Positions 8,957-17,113 of a stretch of DNA of 32,736 nt are shown one piece after another. The DNA is taken from the NCBI RefSeq assembly GCF_007828045.1, contig NZ_VITN01000040.1, positions 1-32,736 on the forward strand, given 5' to 3'. The position numbers and the translations under genes are program-made. The notes below the pieces were generated by a model, which saw nothing but the letters and a program-made list of their open reading frames with translations, was not told where the DNA came from and did not search any database. The stretch is from Nitrospirillum amazonense (lineage in GTDB: Bacteria > Pseudomonadota > Alphaproteobacteria > Azospirillales > Azospirillaceae). Each line of letters starts with the position of its first letter. Position 1 is the stretch's first letter.

Positions 8957-8965
8957 ATTGGTGCG

Positions 8966-9469
8966 TTACCTAGGGCGCGGTGCCGGGGTGATGGTCGGCG
9001 GTGTTGCGAGAGGATAGTCCTGCACCTGGTCGGCATGGCGCAAACGCAGGCTCGTTCTTGTGATGCCGTCGACCCGCCAGTCGCCCAGCATTTCCCCCGT
9101 CTTGAGACGAAAGGGCTTCTGGGTGTGTTTGTCGGTCCCCAGCACCACACCGCCACCAACACCGGCGATGATGCCGGTGACCTGCAACTCGGGCGCAGGA
9201 ACAAGGACGGGCGGAGGGGGGGCGATCGGTTTTGGCGGTGGCGGACGGCGGCTTTCGGAGAAAAGCGGGCGGCGGACAGCCTCTCCGACTTCCGCGGCGG
9301 GCACCGCGGTCGGCGGGAGAGGCGGTAAAAGGGCCCGCGGCAGCGCCGGCACGGTGACAGCTGCTGGATTGGGAACCGCGAAAATGCCGACCAAGGCCAT
9401 CGCCACCCCGGCTATCACACCGAGCCCTGCCAGCGTCACAGCGGCGCGGTCAAGGGGTAAGGTCGGCAT
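8966..9469 (-). CDS. T2SS inner-membrane GspC/GspN-like protein
   Basis: A 167-residue protein. One TM segment (about residues 8-30) is followed by a Pro-rich linker. A short HR-like domain begins with RRPLFSESRRPP and continues with LQVTGIIAGVGGGVVLG and RLKTGEMLGDWRVDGI. This resembles the GspC homology region that contacts the secretin N0 domain, but no PDZ domain follows; the protein ends with a Pro-rich tail. In some T2SS operons such a protein is annotated GspN. The ATG at 9469 is preferred over TTG 9478 because GGAAG lies 9 bases before it. It overlaps gspM by about 20 bp and precedes gspD, where gspC/N genes sit in Xanthomonas-type operons. Confidence 0.75.
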   Translation of the reverse strand: MPTLPLDRAAVTLAGLGVIAGVAMALVGIFAVPNPAAVTVPALPRALLPPLPPTAVPAAEVGEAVRRPLFSESRRPPPPKPIAPPPPVLVPAPELQVTGIIAGVGGGVVLGTDKHTQKPFRLKTGEMLGDWRVDGITRTSLRLRHADQVQDYPLATPPTITPAPRPR

Positions 9470-9998
9470 AAGCGTCAACTTCCAGATCCATGGTCATGAC
9501 GGACGCGCCATCGGTGGCACCAGGCGCAGCCGGGTGGATATGCATCTCCTGCAACAGCAAGCGGGGACGGACAGCTTCGAGCTGGGTCAGCGCGCCTTGG
9601 ATGGCTTCGGCTGAACCCTCAAGGGCGACATGGCCGGTCAGCCGCTGCCTTCCCTCCCCGACCGCCTCCATCGTCATTCCAACGCCACGGATCACAGCAC
9701 CACCCGATTGGATGGCCGATTGGATAAGCGCCTGCGCCGCCCCGACATTCAGCCCTTTGTGAAAAAGCCCCCCCTCGTCCACCACTCGCCCCAGCGCATC
9801 GACACGGTTGCTCAGTTCCTGGCGCTGCGCGGCCAGGCCCCGTGCCGCGGCCAACTGAACAGATCGGGCTTGGCGCCTTTCCATCGCCGCGGTGACTTGC
9901 TCAATCAGCGCCGGCGACAGTGCATAGAGGGTGGCGCAACTTATTCCTAGAACCAGGGCAAGAACAAAGCCCGGGCGCAATCGGACCTGTGGCTTCAT
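9450..9998 (-). CDS. gspM: T2SS assembly platform protein GspM
   Basis: A 182-residue bitopic inner-membrane protein. A short basic cytoplasmic start is followed by a TM segment (about residues 9-29), a coiled-coil-prone stretch (ERRQARSVQLAAARGLAAQR) and a small ferredoxin-like periplasmic domain ending MTMDLEVDAYADL. This fits the shorter GspM type (T2SSM_b). The start overlaps the gspL stop as ATGA at 9995-9998. GspM pairs with GspL in the inner-membrane platform. Confidence 0.82.
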   Translation of the reverse strand: MKPQVRLRPGFVLALVLGISCATLYALSPALIEQVTAAMERRQARSVQLAAARGLAAQRQELSNRVDALGRVVDEGGLFHKGLNVGAAQALIQSAIQSGGAVIRGVGMTMEAVGEGRQRLTGHVALEGSAEAIQGALTQLEAVRPRLLLQEMHIHPAAPGATDGASVMTMDLEVDAYADLTP

Positions 9999-10957
9999 TG
10001 CTTGCCCTTCCCATCGTCGTTCGCGGCCCGTTTCCCTTGGGCGACCGAGAAAGTCAGGCTGAAGGGCGCGCTTGGTTGCGTCGGCGGCTCGACGCGCACG
10101 TCAGTGAAAAGCGGATCCTCCTGGAACCGCGCCCGAACCGCCTCCGGCTCCATACCCTGCACCTGCAGGACCATGCCGTCGGCGCGCAATGTGAAATCCT
10201 GCAGCCAAGCGGCGTCAGGCAGATCACGGGCAACCTCGTCAAGCAGTGCCCGTCGCGATGGCTGGGTCAAGGCGCCACCGCTACGGGCCAGTACCTTATC
10301 CAACAGCTCCAATCGGTTCCGTAACGCACGCACGGTCTTCACATCGTCCGCCAGGATCTTGAGCTTCTGCTCCATATGCGCGGTCTGTTGATCGAGCGTC
10401 CACACCACCAACAAGGGCGGGACGGGCAACATGAATACCGCGACCGCCAGCAGCGTCAGCAGGCGGCCAGCCCGCCGACGCAAGCGCACCGGGTCAAGGC
10501 GTAGAAACTGAGGCTGCGGGGAGAGGCCGGCCGTCGTCACCGCCACAGCCTTCCGGCCGGCGAGTTCCCGGGCCGCCGCCAACACGCTACGCCGGACCAT
10601 GGACACCTGGGCGACCACGTCCTTCCCCTCGCGGACGGTCACTACATCCCAGGCCAGCAGTTCAGGCTTCAATGGCATGTAGCGGTGCGCCAGCATCGCG
10701 GCTTGACGCCAAGGATCGACGCCAACCCCGCGAGGCAGCGGCAAATCAACGGTATAAACATCCTGACTGTCCAGGATCAGCGCCACAGGCCCCATCCCGA
10801 AAGGAGCCACAGCGCCCACTGCGCCCGGCAACAACTGCACGGGATTGGGCAATAACCCAAGATATCGTGCCAACCGCGACGGTAGCGCCAAGACGAGGCT
10901 ATCGACTAGACCGTCCATGACATTGGCGGTCAACGCCAGGAGACGTCGGTGTTTCAT
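9995..10957 (-). CDS. gspL: T2SS assembly platform protein GspL (PilN-like)
   Basis: A 320-residue protein. An N-terminal cytoplasmic actin-like part should bind GspE. A TM segment lies near residues 165-185 (LLTLLAVAVFMLPVPPLLVV). A coiled coil (QQTAHMEQKLKILADDV) and a PilN-type ferredoxin domain follow, with WLQDFTLRADGMVLQVQG. The start is the ATG at 10957 (MKHRRLLAL), which overlaps the gspJ stop as ATGA. The open frame runs further upstream inside gspJ, but that part is antisense-like and rejected. Confidence 0.85.
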   Translation of the reverse strand: MKHRRLLALTANVMDGLVDSLVLALPSRLARYLGLLPNPVQLLPGAVGAVAPFGMGPVALILDSQDVYTVDLPLPRGVGVDPWRQAAMLAHRYMPLKPELLAWDVVTVREGKDVVAQVSMVRRSVLAAARELAGRKAVAVTTAGLSPQPQFLRLDPVRLRRRAGRLLTLLAVAVFMLPVPPLLVVWTLDQQTAHMEQKLKILADDVKTVRALRNRLELLDKVLARSGGALTQPSRRALLDEVARDLPDAAWLQDFTLRADGMVLQVQGMEPEAVRARFQEDPLFTDVRVEPPTQPSAPFSLTFSVAQGKRAANDDGKGKQ

Positions 10958-11610
10958 GTTCCACCCCGCCGGCAGAGATTCGCGATGGTGTCGAATTCGC
11001 AAAAGATACCGCCACCCAGCATGGGGGCCGCGATCATGGGGGGCCACCACCTCCCATCTGGCATTTGCACATCCAAGCGCACGAGATCCGGCAATGTCTC
11101 TCGGGAAGACCAATGGTCTGACCAGCTGTCGCGCTGTCGGTCAAAATAGGACCAGGAGATCCGGGCCGCATCTTCCACCAACGCCCCTTCCACCGATTTG
11201 GGCACATCGGGGCGCAGCCCTTTCACCCGCAACCTCAGGGTTAGATGGTCGGCGCCCCCCTCAGACGTCATGGTGACCCGGTACAATCCCCCACTGCCCA
11301 GCCCCGGGGGCAATGTCGTCAGCAACTCCAAATGAGTGGCGTCGGCCGCCAACGGCGTCAACTCGCGCGCGGCATTGCCGAGGTCGGCAACGGGCAACGC
11401 ATTCTGCACAGCCGCGCGCACAAAATCGTGCACCCGCCCCATGGCGGCCGCCTCTCTTTGAAACGTTCCGCTGCGATCCGACATGCGATTCATCAGCGGC
11501 AGCAGTTCGACCCCCGCGAGCGCAAGAAGCCCCAGCAGCGCCAGGACCACCAGCGCCTCCACCAACGTCATGCCACGTTGGCCCAAACCGCCGGGAAAGG
11601 TGCCCGTCAT
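10954..11610 (-). CDS. gspJ: T2SS minor pseudopilin GspJ
   Basis: A 218-residue protein. The prepilin peptidase site is QRG followed by MTLVEALVVLALLGLLALAG, with the conserved Glu at +5. The C-terminal beta domain includes ARISWSYFDRQRDSW and LPDLVRLDVQMPDGRWW, typical of GspJ. ATGA overlaps join it to gspI upstream and gspL downstream, so the four genes I-J-L-M are tightly coupled. GspJ forms the tip complex with GspI and GspK. Confidence 0.9.
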   Translation of the reverse strand: MTGTFPGGLGQRGMTLVEALVVLALLGLLALAGVELLPLMNRMSDRSGTFQREAAAMGRVHDFVRAAVQNALPVADLGNAARELTPLAADATHLELLTTLPPGLGSGGLYRVTMTSEGGADHLTLRLRVKGLRPDVPKSVEGALVEDAARISWSYFDRQRDSWSDHWSSRETLPDLVRLDVQMPDGRWWPPMIAAPMLGGGIFCEFDTIANLCRRGGT

Positions 11611-11999
11611 GGCTGTCCTTCGGCGGAAGCCCGCATCGTCGATACCGCTAGCCGCTGACCGGTTGGCGTTAACACCTCCACGCGATAGGTCACGCCGGTC
11701 TGACCAACGAGACGGTTACTCTTCAGGTGGAAAGGTAAGCTGCTGGTGGCCTGGTCTGGCTTGGCCAAACCACCGGTTTCCGCAACCGGTAGGGCCCCGC
11801 CCGCCGCAGCCAGCGACTGTGCCAACCGTAAGGCTGATGCTTCATCCCAGGCTTGGCGCGCGGCCCAGACGCCGGACCAGGCGTTCTGGGCCAGCATGGC
11901 GGTGACCAAGCCGAAGATGGTAAGCGCCACCAGCATTTCCAGCAAAGTGAAGCCCCTTTGTTTATGCTGGCGCCACGCTGGCGGTTCGCCTTTTAGCAT
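11607..11999 (-). CDS. gspI: T2SS minor pseudopilin GspI
   Basis: A 130-residue protein. After a 16-residue leader the site QRG / FTLLEMLVALTIFGLVTAML has the conserved Glu at +5. The rest is a small globular domain with LASTM-type spacing close to the GspI consensus. The stop overlaps the gspJ start as ATGA. About 110 bp of AT-rich DNA separates it from the small secreted-protein gene upstream. Confidence 0.85.
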   Translation of the reverse strand: MLKGEPPAWRQHKQRGFTLLEMLVALTIFGLVTAMLAQNAWSGVWAARQAWDEASALRLAQSLAAAGGALPVAETGGLAKPDQATSSLPFHLKSNRLVGQTGVTYRVEVLTPTGQRLAVSTMRASAEGQP

Positions 12000-12111
12000 C
12001 GCACCGACCGATACAAGGGCAAAAAAGGCACAAGTGAAATATATGCAGATGCCTCCACGAATTGCTGAGCCTTCTCAGATACATGGAAATCATACATAAC
12101 TTTATCGCCGA

Positions 12112-12483
12112 TTAATCTACTATCAGAAAATAGTTTACCGACTCCGTGTCAGACCAATCAGCAGAGCTTCCCGTACCCTGGACTATAATTTTCTTGCCCG
12201 AAATATATGCTGTCAGAAGCGTGGATGCGATTGCTTGACCACCGGGTGTATTGGCTCCAATCACCCACCGATCCATGGTGGCGCATGCCGGGCGTGTGGA
12301 GCGTGTGCCCTGCTGGGAAAAGATGATTACACCGCCAGCGTTTGGACCATTCGACGTAGTCGATGCAACAACCTGGACTATCGCCCCAGCAGTCGAATTA
12401 CTTGCCATCGCTGGGATTGTCCAGAAAAACAGAAGCCCAACGACGGAAGAAATCTTCATTTTTGCATTTCTGATATAGGACAT
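12112..12483 (-). CDS. Small secreted protein inserted in T2SS operon
   Basis: A 123-residue protein. The start is ATG 12483, because AAGGAGG lies 6 bases before it (a GTG at 12486 is adjacent). The signal peptide runs to about IPAMASNS. The mature part has the pattern GTRSTRPACATMDRWVI, TPGGQAIASTLLTAY, SGKKIIVQGTG and DTESVNYFLI, a widespread family of short secreted proteins of unknown function as I recall it. Homologues usually have a second Cys after the GTG motif; here it is Ser, leaving one Cys. It interrupts gspH and gspI and is AT-rich compared with them. A plausible T2SS substrate or a late insertion; function not known. Confidence 0.75.
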   Translation of the reverse strand: MSYIRNAKMKISSVVGLLFFWTIPAMASNSTAGAIVQVVASTTSNGPNAGGVIIFSQQGTRSTRPACATMDRWVIGANTPGGQAIASTLLTAYISGKKIIVQGTGSSADWSDTESVNYFLIVD

Positions 12484-12510
12484 CACATTCCTCCTTTTTG
12501 ATGAAGAGTT

Positions 12511-12945
12511 TTACTTAGTATCGTGAAGTTCAACGTGTACTGACCCCAACGGCCAATCAACCAAAACAACTTTCTCCCGCCCACCATCTCGTAGCGTGAG
12601 CCTCCCCCCCTTGGACCAGCCGCCCGCCAGAAAGCGTATTGCGTCTGGAAAGCCCGGGTCGGCTCCGGCGATGCGCACCTCCACTGCGGCGATGCGGCGC
12701 AAGCGGGCGGCCCGGACAGCGGCCGTATTGCCCTCCAGATCCTTGAGGGAAAAGGTCACATCCCGACGCGAAACCAACGCGTTGGACTGCCGGCTGCGCA
12801 ATTCTTCCTCGATGGCGGACACCGCGGCGTCCAGGCGCAAACCGGGCAGCCGCTGTTGCAGGCCAAGGGAGAGCACGCTCCCGGCCAAGCCCATGATGGC
12901 AAGGACCACCAGCAGTTCAACCAAGGTGAAGCCGGCGTTGCGCAT
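12511..12945 (-). CDS. gspH: T2SS minor pseudopilin GspH
   Basis: A 144-residue protein. A very short leader MRNAG precedes FTLVELLVVLAIMGLAGSVL, with Glu at +5. The C-terminal domain carries RQSNALVSRRDVTFSL and GGRLTLRDGGREKVVLVDW, typical of GspH (the GspH/FimT fold). It starts 2 bp after the gspG stop. GspH links the GspG filament to the I-J-K tip. Confidence 0.87.
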   Translation of the reverse strand: MRNAGFTLVELLVVLAIMGLAGSVLSLGLQQRLPGLRLDAAVSAIEEELRSRQSNALVSRRDVTFSLKDLEGNTAAVRAARLRRIAAVEVRIAGADPGFPDAIRFLAGGWSKGGRLTLRDGGREKVVLVDWPLGSVHVELHDTK

Positions 12946-12947
12946 GC

Positions 12948-13397
12948 TTACCAGTTCGTGACGTCGTGGGCATCCCCCTCGCCGCCCTCCTTATTATCAC
13001 TGCCCCAGGAATACAGATCATAGGCACCGTGTTGCCCCGGCACCTTGTAGCGATACGGGTTCCCCCAAGGATCGACTAGGGCTTGGCGCTTTCGCAGATA
13101 AGGCCCACGCCAATTCGCGTCGCCGCCGGGGGCTGTCATCAGCGCCTCCAGCCCCTCGTCGCTGGTGGGATAGCGCCCCATATCGACGTAGAAGAGATCG
13201 ACGGCGGACACCAGCGTGTTGATCTGGGCCTGCGCCGCTTCCCCTTTGGCCCTACCCAAACGGGCCACCAGGTTTGGGGCGACCAACAGACCCAGCAGGC
13301 CAATGATGACCAACACCACCAGAACTTCCACCAAGGTGAAGCCCCGTTGCCTACGATCCGACCGACGTGCCCTGTCTTTTTCAGATAGCGATGTCAT
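12948..13397 (-). CDS. gspG: T2SS major pseudopilin GspG
   Basis: A 149-residue protein. The leader ends RRQRG before FTLVEVLVVLVIIGLLGLLV. The pseudopilin body has AQAQINTLVSAVDLFYVD, GRYPTSDEGLEALM, WRGPYL and a C-terminal calcium-loop region DPWGNPYRY and DLYSWGSDNKEGGEGDAHD, all hallmarks of GspG. It overlaps the gspF end by 17 bp. It is the main filament subunit and should be the most abundant product of the operon. Confidence 0.95.
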   Translation of the reverse strand: MTSLSEKDRARRSDRRQRGFTLVEVLVVLVIIGLLGLLVAPNLVARLGRAKGEAAQAQINTLVSAVDLFYVDMGRYPTSDEGLEALMTAPGGDANWRGPYLRKRQALVDPWGNPYRYKVPGQHGAYDLYSWGSDNKEGGEGDAHDVTNW

Positions 13398-14592
13398 TGA
13401 GGCTCATGATTCCCGATATGAGAGCGGCGAAGATCATACCGACCAGACCGCCGAGAATAAGGGTTAACGCTGGGGTCAGCAGGGACAGCGCCCGATCCAG
13501 GGCCGTCGTCCTTTCCCGTTCCATCGCTTTGGAAAGGTCCAGCAGGGCCTGCGGCAAGCTGGCCGTCTGTTCCGCCAGGGCTATGAGGCGAATCAAACGC
13601 GCCGGAAACACCGGCTCTCCCGCGAACGCCCGGCTGAGACCCTGTCCCCCGCGCACCGCCACGCGCACCCGGTCGGCCGCTTCGGCCAAGGCCCGGTTGA
13701 CCATGCATCCGCCCGCCGTGGCCAACGCCGACGCAAGGGGCACACCGCCCGCCAGCAAGCTAGCGAGTGTCCGGGTGTAAAGCGTCAGTTGAGCATCCCG
13801 CAGTAGCCGGCCGAACGGACCGGTCGCGACCAGCAGCAACCCGTCGATACGCAATCGCGCAGCCGGCCGGCGGTAGAGTTGCATCACCGCCAAAAGGGCG
13901 ATGGCCATAAGCGCGAGCAGTCCGGGCCCAAAGTGTCCCATGAAATCGCCGATGCCCAGCACGGCCATGGTTACGGGGGGTAGCTTGGCTTTGCTGCCGG
14001 CGAACAGGTCCTGGAATTGCGGCAGAACATAGCCGGTCATCAAGGCCAGGGCACCCAGCGTTAGAAGGGCGATCAAGGCGGGATAAATCAGGGCACTGGT
14101 CAAGCGCTGGCGGAATTGGGCTCGATCAGCCTCCAGGACCGCCAGATGCTCCAGCCCCGCCGGCAAGGAACCGCTTTGCTCCCCCGCCCCCACCAGGCCG
14201 ACGAACTCCGGGGGAAACACCTTGGGATAGTTCTCCAAGGCATGCGCCAGGCTTTCACCAGACCGTACCCGCTGCCGCACCTCCGCCACGAGGCTGCTGG
14301 CAGTCGGCCGTTCCATCTGGTCAGCGACAAGTCCCAGCGCCGGCTCCAGCGCAATGCCAGCGGAAACCAGGTTGGCCAGGTCGCGGACGAAAGACAGACG
14401 CTCCGCCCGCGTCAGCCCCAGCGCCCGGCGCCAACGGCGGTGGCCCGCCTCCGTATGAACGGAAATGGGCCGAAGGCCACGTTGCAGCAGTTGATCGATG
14501 GCCGCCGCCTCACTGTCAGCGTCCAGACCACCGCGGCTGCGGCGCCCCTCTATGGAAACAGCCGTGAACATGTATCGAGGCACGAGGATCAA
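13381..14592 (-). CDS. gspF: T2SS inner-membrane platform protein GspF
   Basis: A 403-residue polytopic protein with two T2SSF repeats (LSFVRDLANLVSAGIALEPA near residue 85; LYTRTLASLLAGGVPLASAL near residue 275) and TM segments near 170-195, 220-245 and 375-395. The start is uncertain. ATG 14571 would lose the conserved PRY that begins GspF proteins, so TTG 14592 or GTG 14583 is more likely. It is preceded by the AT-rich small-gene insertion rather than directly by gspE. Confidence 0.92.
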   Translation of the reverse strand: MILVPRYMFTAVSIEGRRSRGGLDADSEAAAIDQLLQRGLRPISVHTEAGHRRWRRALGLTRAERLSFVRDLANLVSAGIALEPALGLVADQMERPTASSLVAEVRQRVRSGESLAHALENYPKVFPPEFVGLVGAGEQSGSLPAGLEHLAVLEADRAQFRQRLTSALIYPALIALLTLGALALMTGYVLPQFQDLFAGSKAKLPPVTMAVLGIGDFMGHFGPGLLALMAIALLAVMQLYRRPAARLRIDGLLLVATGPFGRLLRDAQLTLYTRTLASLLAGGVPLASALATAGGCMVNRALAEAADRVRVAVRGGQGLSRAFAGEPVFPARLIRLIALAEQTASLPQALLDLSKAMERERTTALDRALSLLTPALTLILGGLVGMIFAALISGIMSLNDIAI

Positions 14593-14670
14593 GCCATCCG
14601 TTCATACATAACCGCGTATCATAAATCACCGAACTTCACCAACTAAACGAGGCGGCGCATGAATTCCAGA

Positions 14671-15006
14671 TTAGGGGCCAAGCTTGACCGCTATTACATT
14701 CGCCCTGTCGCCAAAACAACCCGAAACATTAACAGCTATTGAACGACCAGTAGCGATTGCCGTTGTGACAACAGCAGCAATCATCTGAAAATTTTCTGAA
14801 GACACGTTATCCAACAAAATATCTATTCGACTATTTGTGCCGCATGAATGGACGGGGTCCTTCAAATCAAGAGTTATTATTGGATGCCCAGACTGCCCCT
14901 CAAAATAATTATCCACAATCTTGGTAAAGCCAGACCAGTCAGCCCTAGCGGCATCAGGTCGCAGCGCCAAGACAATAAAACAGAAAGCAAATGCTATGGC
15001 TCGCAT
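14671..15006 (-). CDS. Small secreted protein between gspE and gspF
   Basis: A 111-residue protein. The signal peptide is residues 1-22 (MRAIAFAFCFIVLAL, cleaved near AARAD). The mature part has CGTNSRIDILLDN, FQMIAAVVTTAIATGRSI and VNVSGCFGDRANVIAVKL, with two Cys placed to form a disulfide. The order Cys-x-Thr-x-x-Arg, then A-x-x-x-T-A-x-x-x-G-K/R, is shared with the small protein at 12112-12483, suggesting the same fold. A GGGGG stretch precedes the ATG by about 5 bases. Low GC relative to gsp genes suggests transfer. Function unknown; a T2SS substrate is a reasonable guess. Confidence 0.72.
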   Translation of the reverse strand: MRAIAFAFCFIVLALRPDAARADWSGFTKIVDNYFEGQSGHPIITLDLKDPVHSCGTNSRIDILLDNVSSENFQMIAAVVTTAIATGRSIAVNVSGCFGDRANVIAVKLGP

Positions 15007-15108
15007 CTTACCCCCACACTCATCTCAAATATGATTGAAGATTCATAAATATTATTTTAGCTAGAACCAGGCTATCTCACAGTAACACCAGTAGCGCTCG
15101 GGCGATCA

Positions 15109-15323
15109 TTAAAACAAAGGATCTATGACATATCCATCGGTAATTGCATACGAATCAGGATTATATACAATCTGCCCCATGGGAGTGCCACCAAATTCCG
15201 CGCTATACCAGCCCGCCCCAATGCTTTTTAGCTTCATCCATGGCGTGAATTGAATCGATGCGGATGCAGTTCCGGAAAACGCCAAAGACAAAAGGAAAGT
15301 CGCAGCAATTACTTTCTAATCAT
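15109..15323 (-). pseudogene. Small secreted protein with frameshifted start
   Basis: An ATG at 15323 has a good SD (GGGGG, 7 bases away) but reads ATG ATT AGA AAG TAA and stops after four codons. Shifting by one base after AGAAA gives MIRKVIAATFLLSLAFSG and cleavage after TASA, a perfect signal peptide. This continues in frame to the TAA at 15109 (mature part with FTPWMKLKSIGAGWYSAEF and NPDSYAITDGYVIDPLF). One missing A in a short A run explains the break. The alternative start is TTG 15291, which gives a damaged signal peptide. It is either a recent pseudogene, a sequencing error or a slippage-dependent gene. It is a third small secreted protein inside the T2SS operon. Confidence 0.6.
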
Positions 15324-15346
15324 ATTAAGCCCCCGAAGCTCCAGCT

Positions 15347-17113
15347 TTAATCCGCCTTGGTCACGCGCAGGATTTCCTCCGGCGTGGTCACACCGTCCAA
15401 CACCCGCTGCAGGCCGTCCTGGTACAGGGGCGCCATGCCGCCGGTGGCCACCGCCGCCGCCTCGATCTCCGCCGACGACGCCCCCCGGCGGACCAGCGCC
15501 CGCACGGGGTCGTTGACCGGCAGCCATTCGGCGATGGCTTGGCGGCCGCGATAGCCGGTGCCGTTGCAGGCCGGGCAGCCCACCGCCCGGTACACGGTGA
15601 CCTGCCGGGCCGGCAGGCCCAGCGCCGCCGCCGCATCCGCCGACAGGGCGTAGGGTTGGCGGCAGGCCGGGCACAGCGTGCGCACCAGGCGCTGCGCCAG
15701 CACGCCATTCAGGGTGGAGGCCAGCAGGTAGGGGTCCACGCCCATGTCTACCAGCCGCGGCACGGCCCCGGCGGCATCGTTGGTGTGCAGGGTCGACAGC
15801 ACCAAGTGGCCGGTCAGGGCCGCCTGCACCGCCACCTTGGTCGTCTCGCCATCGCGCATCTCGCCCACCAGGATGACGTCTGGGTCCTGGCGCAGGAAGC
15901 TGCGCAGGGCATGGGCGAAGGTCAGGCCGATGCCGGGCTTCACCTGTGTCTGGTTCACCCCGTCCAGCAGGTATTCCACCGGGTCCTCGACCGTCAGGAT
16001 CTTGCGCCGGGCGGCATCCATGCCGCGCAGGCCGGCGTAGAGGGTGGTGGTCTTGCCGCTGCCGGTGGGCCCGGTCACCAGCACGATGCCGTGGGGGCGC
16101 TCCAGCTCGGCCGCCAGCGGGTCCGCCACCCAGGCCGGCAGGCCCAGGCTGTCCAGCGTCCCGCCCGCCGTCTGCTGGTCCAGGATGCGCATCACCACGT
16201 CCTCACCATGCACGGTCGGGGTGGTGGAGACGCGGAAGTCGATCTCGCGGCCCTGCAGGGTCTGGCGGATGCGCCCGTCCTGGGGCAGGCGGCGCTCGCC
16301 GATGTCCAGGCCGGCCATGACCTTGACGCGGGTGATAAAGCCGGCAGCCACCCGGCGGGGCAGCACCTCGGCCTCGCGCAGGATGCCATCGACGCGGTGG
16401 CGGACGACCAGGCGATCGGCCATGGGCTCGACATGGATGTCGGTGGCGCCGGCGGCCAAGGCCGCCTGGATGGCGTTGCCCACCAGACGCACCACCGGCC
16501 CTTCGCTGGCCAGGTCCCGCAGGCGCTCGGCATCGCCCTCCAGCAGGTCGGGCATCTCATCCTGGTTGGCGGCGGCGGGGGCCGCCTCATACAGCCGGTC
16601 CAGCGCCGCGGCAATGGCGGTTCCAGTCATGACCACGGGGCGCACCGGGCGGCCGGCCAGGAAGGCGGCGGCCGTCAGCGCCTGGGTATCCAGCGGGTCC
16701 GCCACGGCGAACACGGCCTGGGTGCCGTCGCCGGGGGTGCCGTCGCCGGGGGTGCCACCCGCGGTCAGGGGCAGCATCAGCTTGGTCTTCAGGAAGGACA
16801 GGTTGGCCGTTTCCATCATCACCGGCGCCTCGGGCAAATGGTCGGCCGGCCACAGCACCAGGCCCAGGGCCTGGGCGTACGCCCCCGCCATATGCTCTTC
16901 CGACACCAGACCCAGATCCACCAGCCGACGATCCACCCGGCCACCGGCCGCCTGCGCGCGCGCCACGGCGCCATTGGCCAACTGGCCCTGCGCCGCCAGC
17001 GCGGACAGGATATCGTCCAGACCGTTTTCCAACGGTGACGTTAAAGGCCAGGAGATACGGGGGGCACGATGAAGGTATGTCATGGAATATGTCGAGTGGT
17101 GAGGCGGCGTCAC
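15347..17113 (-). CDS. gspE: T2SS assembly ATPase GspE
   Basis: A protein of up to 588 residues. An N-terminal GspE/PilB domain (about residues 30-180) precedes the ATPase. Walker A is GPTGSGKTTTLY near 350, the Asp box and Walker B follow with ILVGEMRDGETTKVAVQAAL near 415, and the His box is STLHTNDAAGAVPRL. A zinc-binding tetracysteine pair is CPAC near 480 and CPACNGTGYRGR near 510. It energises pseudopilus growth from the cytoplasmic side, bound to GspL and GspF. The start is GTG 17113 or ATG 17083, neither with a clear SD. A 15-bp in-frame tandem duplication (PGDGT units) lies at 16721-16750 in the linker. It is the first gene of the operon, next to the integrase-marked edge. Confidence 0.93.
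   Translation of the reverse strand: MTPPHHSTYSMTYLHRAPRISWPLTSPLENGLDDILSALAAQGQLANGAVARAQAAGGRVDRRLVDLGLVSEEHMAGAYAQALGLVLWPADHLPEAPVMMETANLSFLKTKLMLPLTAGGTPGDGTPGDGTQAVFAVADPLDTQALTAAAFLAGRPVRPVVMTGTAIAAALDRLYEAAPAAANQDEMPDLLEGDAERLRDLASEGPVVRLVGNAIQAALAAGATDIHVEPMADRLVVRHRVDGILREAEVLPRRVAAGFITRVKVMAGLDIGERRLPQDGRIRQTLQGREIDFRVSTTPTVHGEDVVMRILDQQTAGGTLDSLGLPAWVADPLAAELERPHGIVLVTGPTGSGKTTTLYAGLRGMDAARRKILTVEDPVEYLLDGVNQTQVKPGIGLTFAHALRSFLRQDPDVILVGEMRDGETTKVAVQAALTGHLVLSTLHTNDAAGAVPRLVDMGVDPYLLASTLNGVLAQRLVRTLCPACRQPYALSADAAAALGLPARQVTVYRAVGCPACNGTGYRGRQAIAEWLPVNDPVRALVRRGASSAEIEAAAVATGGMAPLYQDGLQRVLDGVTTPEEILRVTKAD
16721..16757 (-). repeat. 15-bp in-frame tandem repeat inside gspE
   Basis: The unit GGTGCCGTCGCCGGG (plus-strand reading) occurs twice head to tail at 16721-16750, and a third copy begins at 16751. 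It encodes Pro-Gly-Asp-Gly-Thr repeats in a linker of the N-terminal region. Copy-number changes would keep the frame. Confidence 0.8.

Noticed and set aside
15539-17038. Rightward 499-codon open frame
   Set aside because: Antisense of gspE, with no domain and Gly/His/Gln-rich composition.
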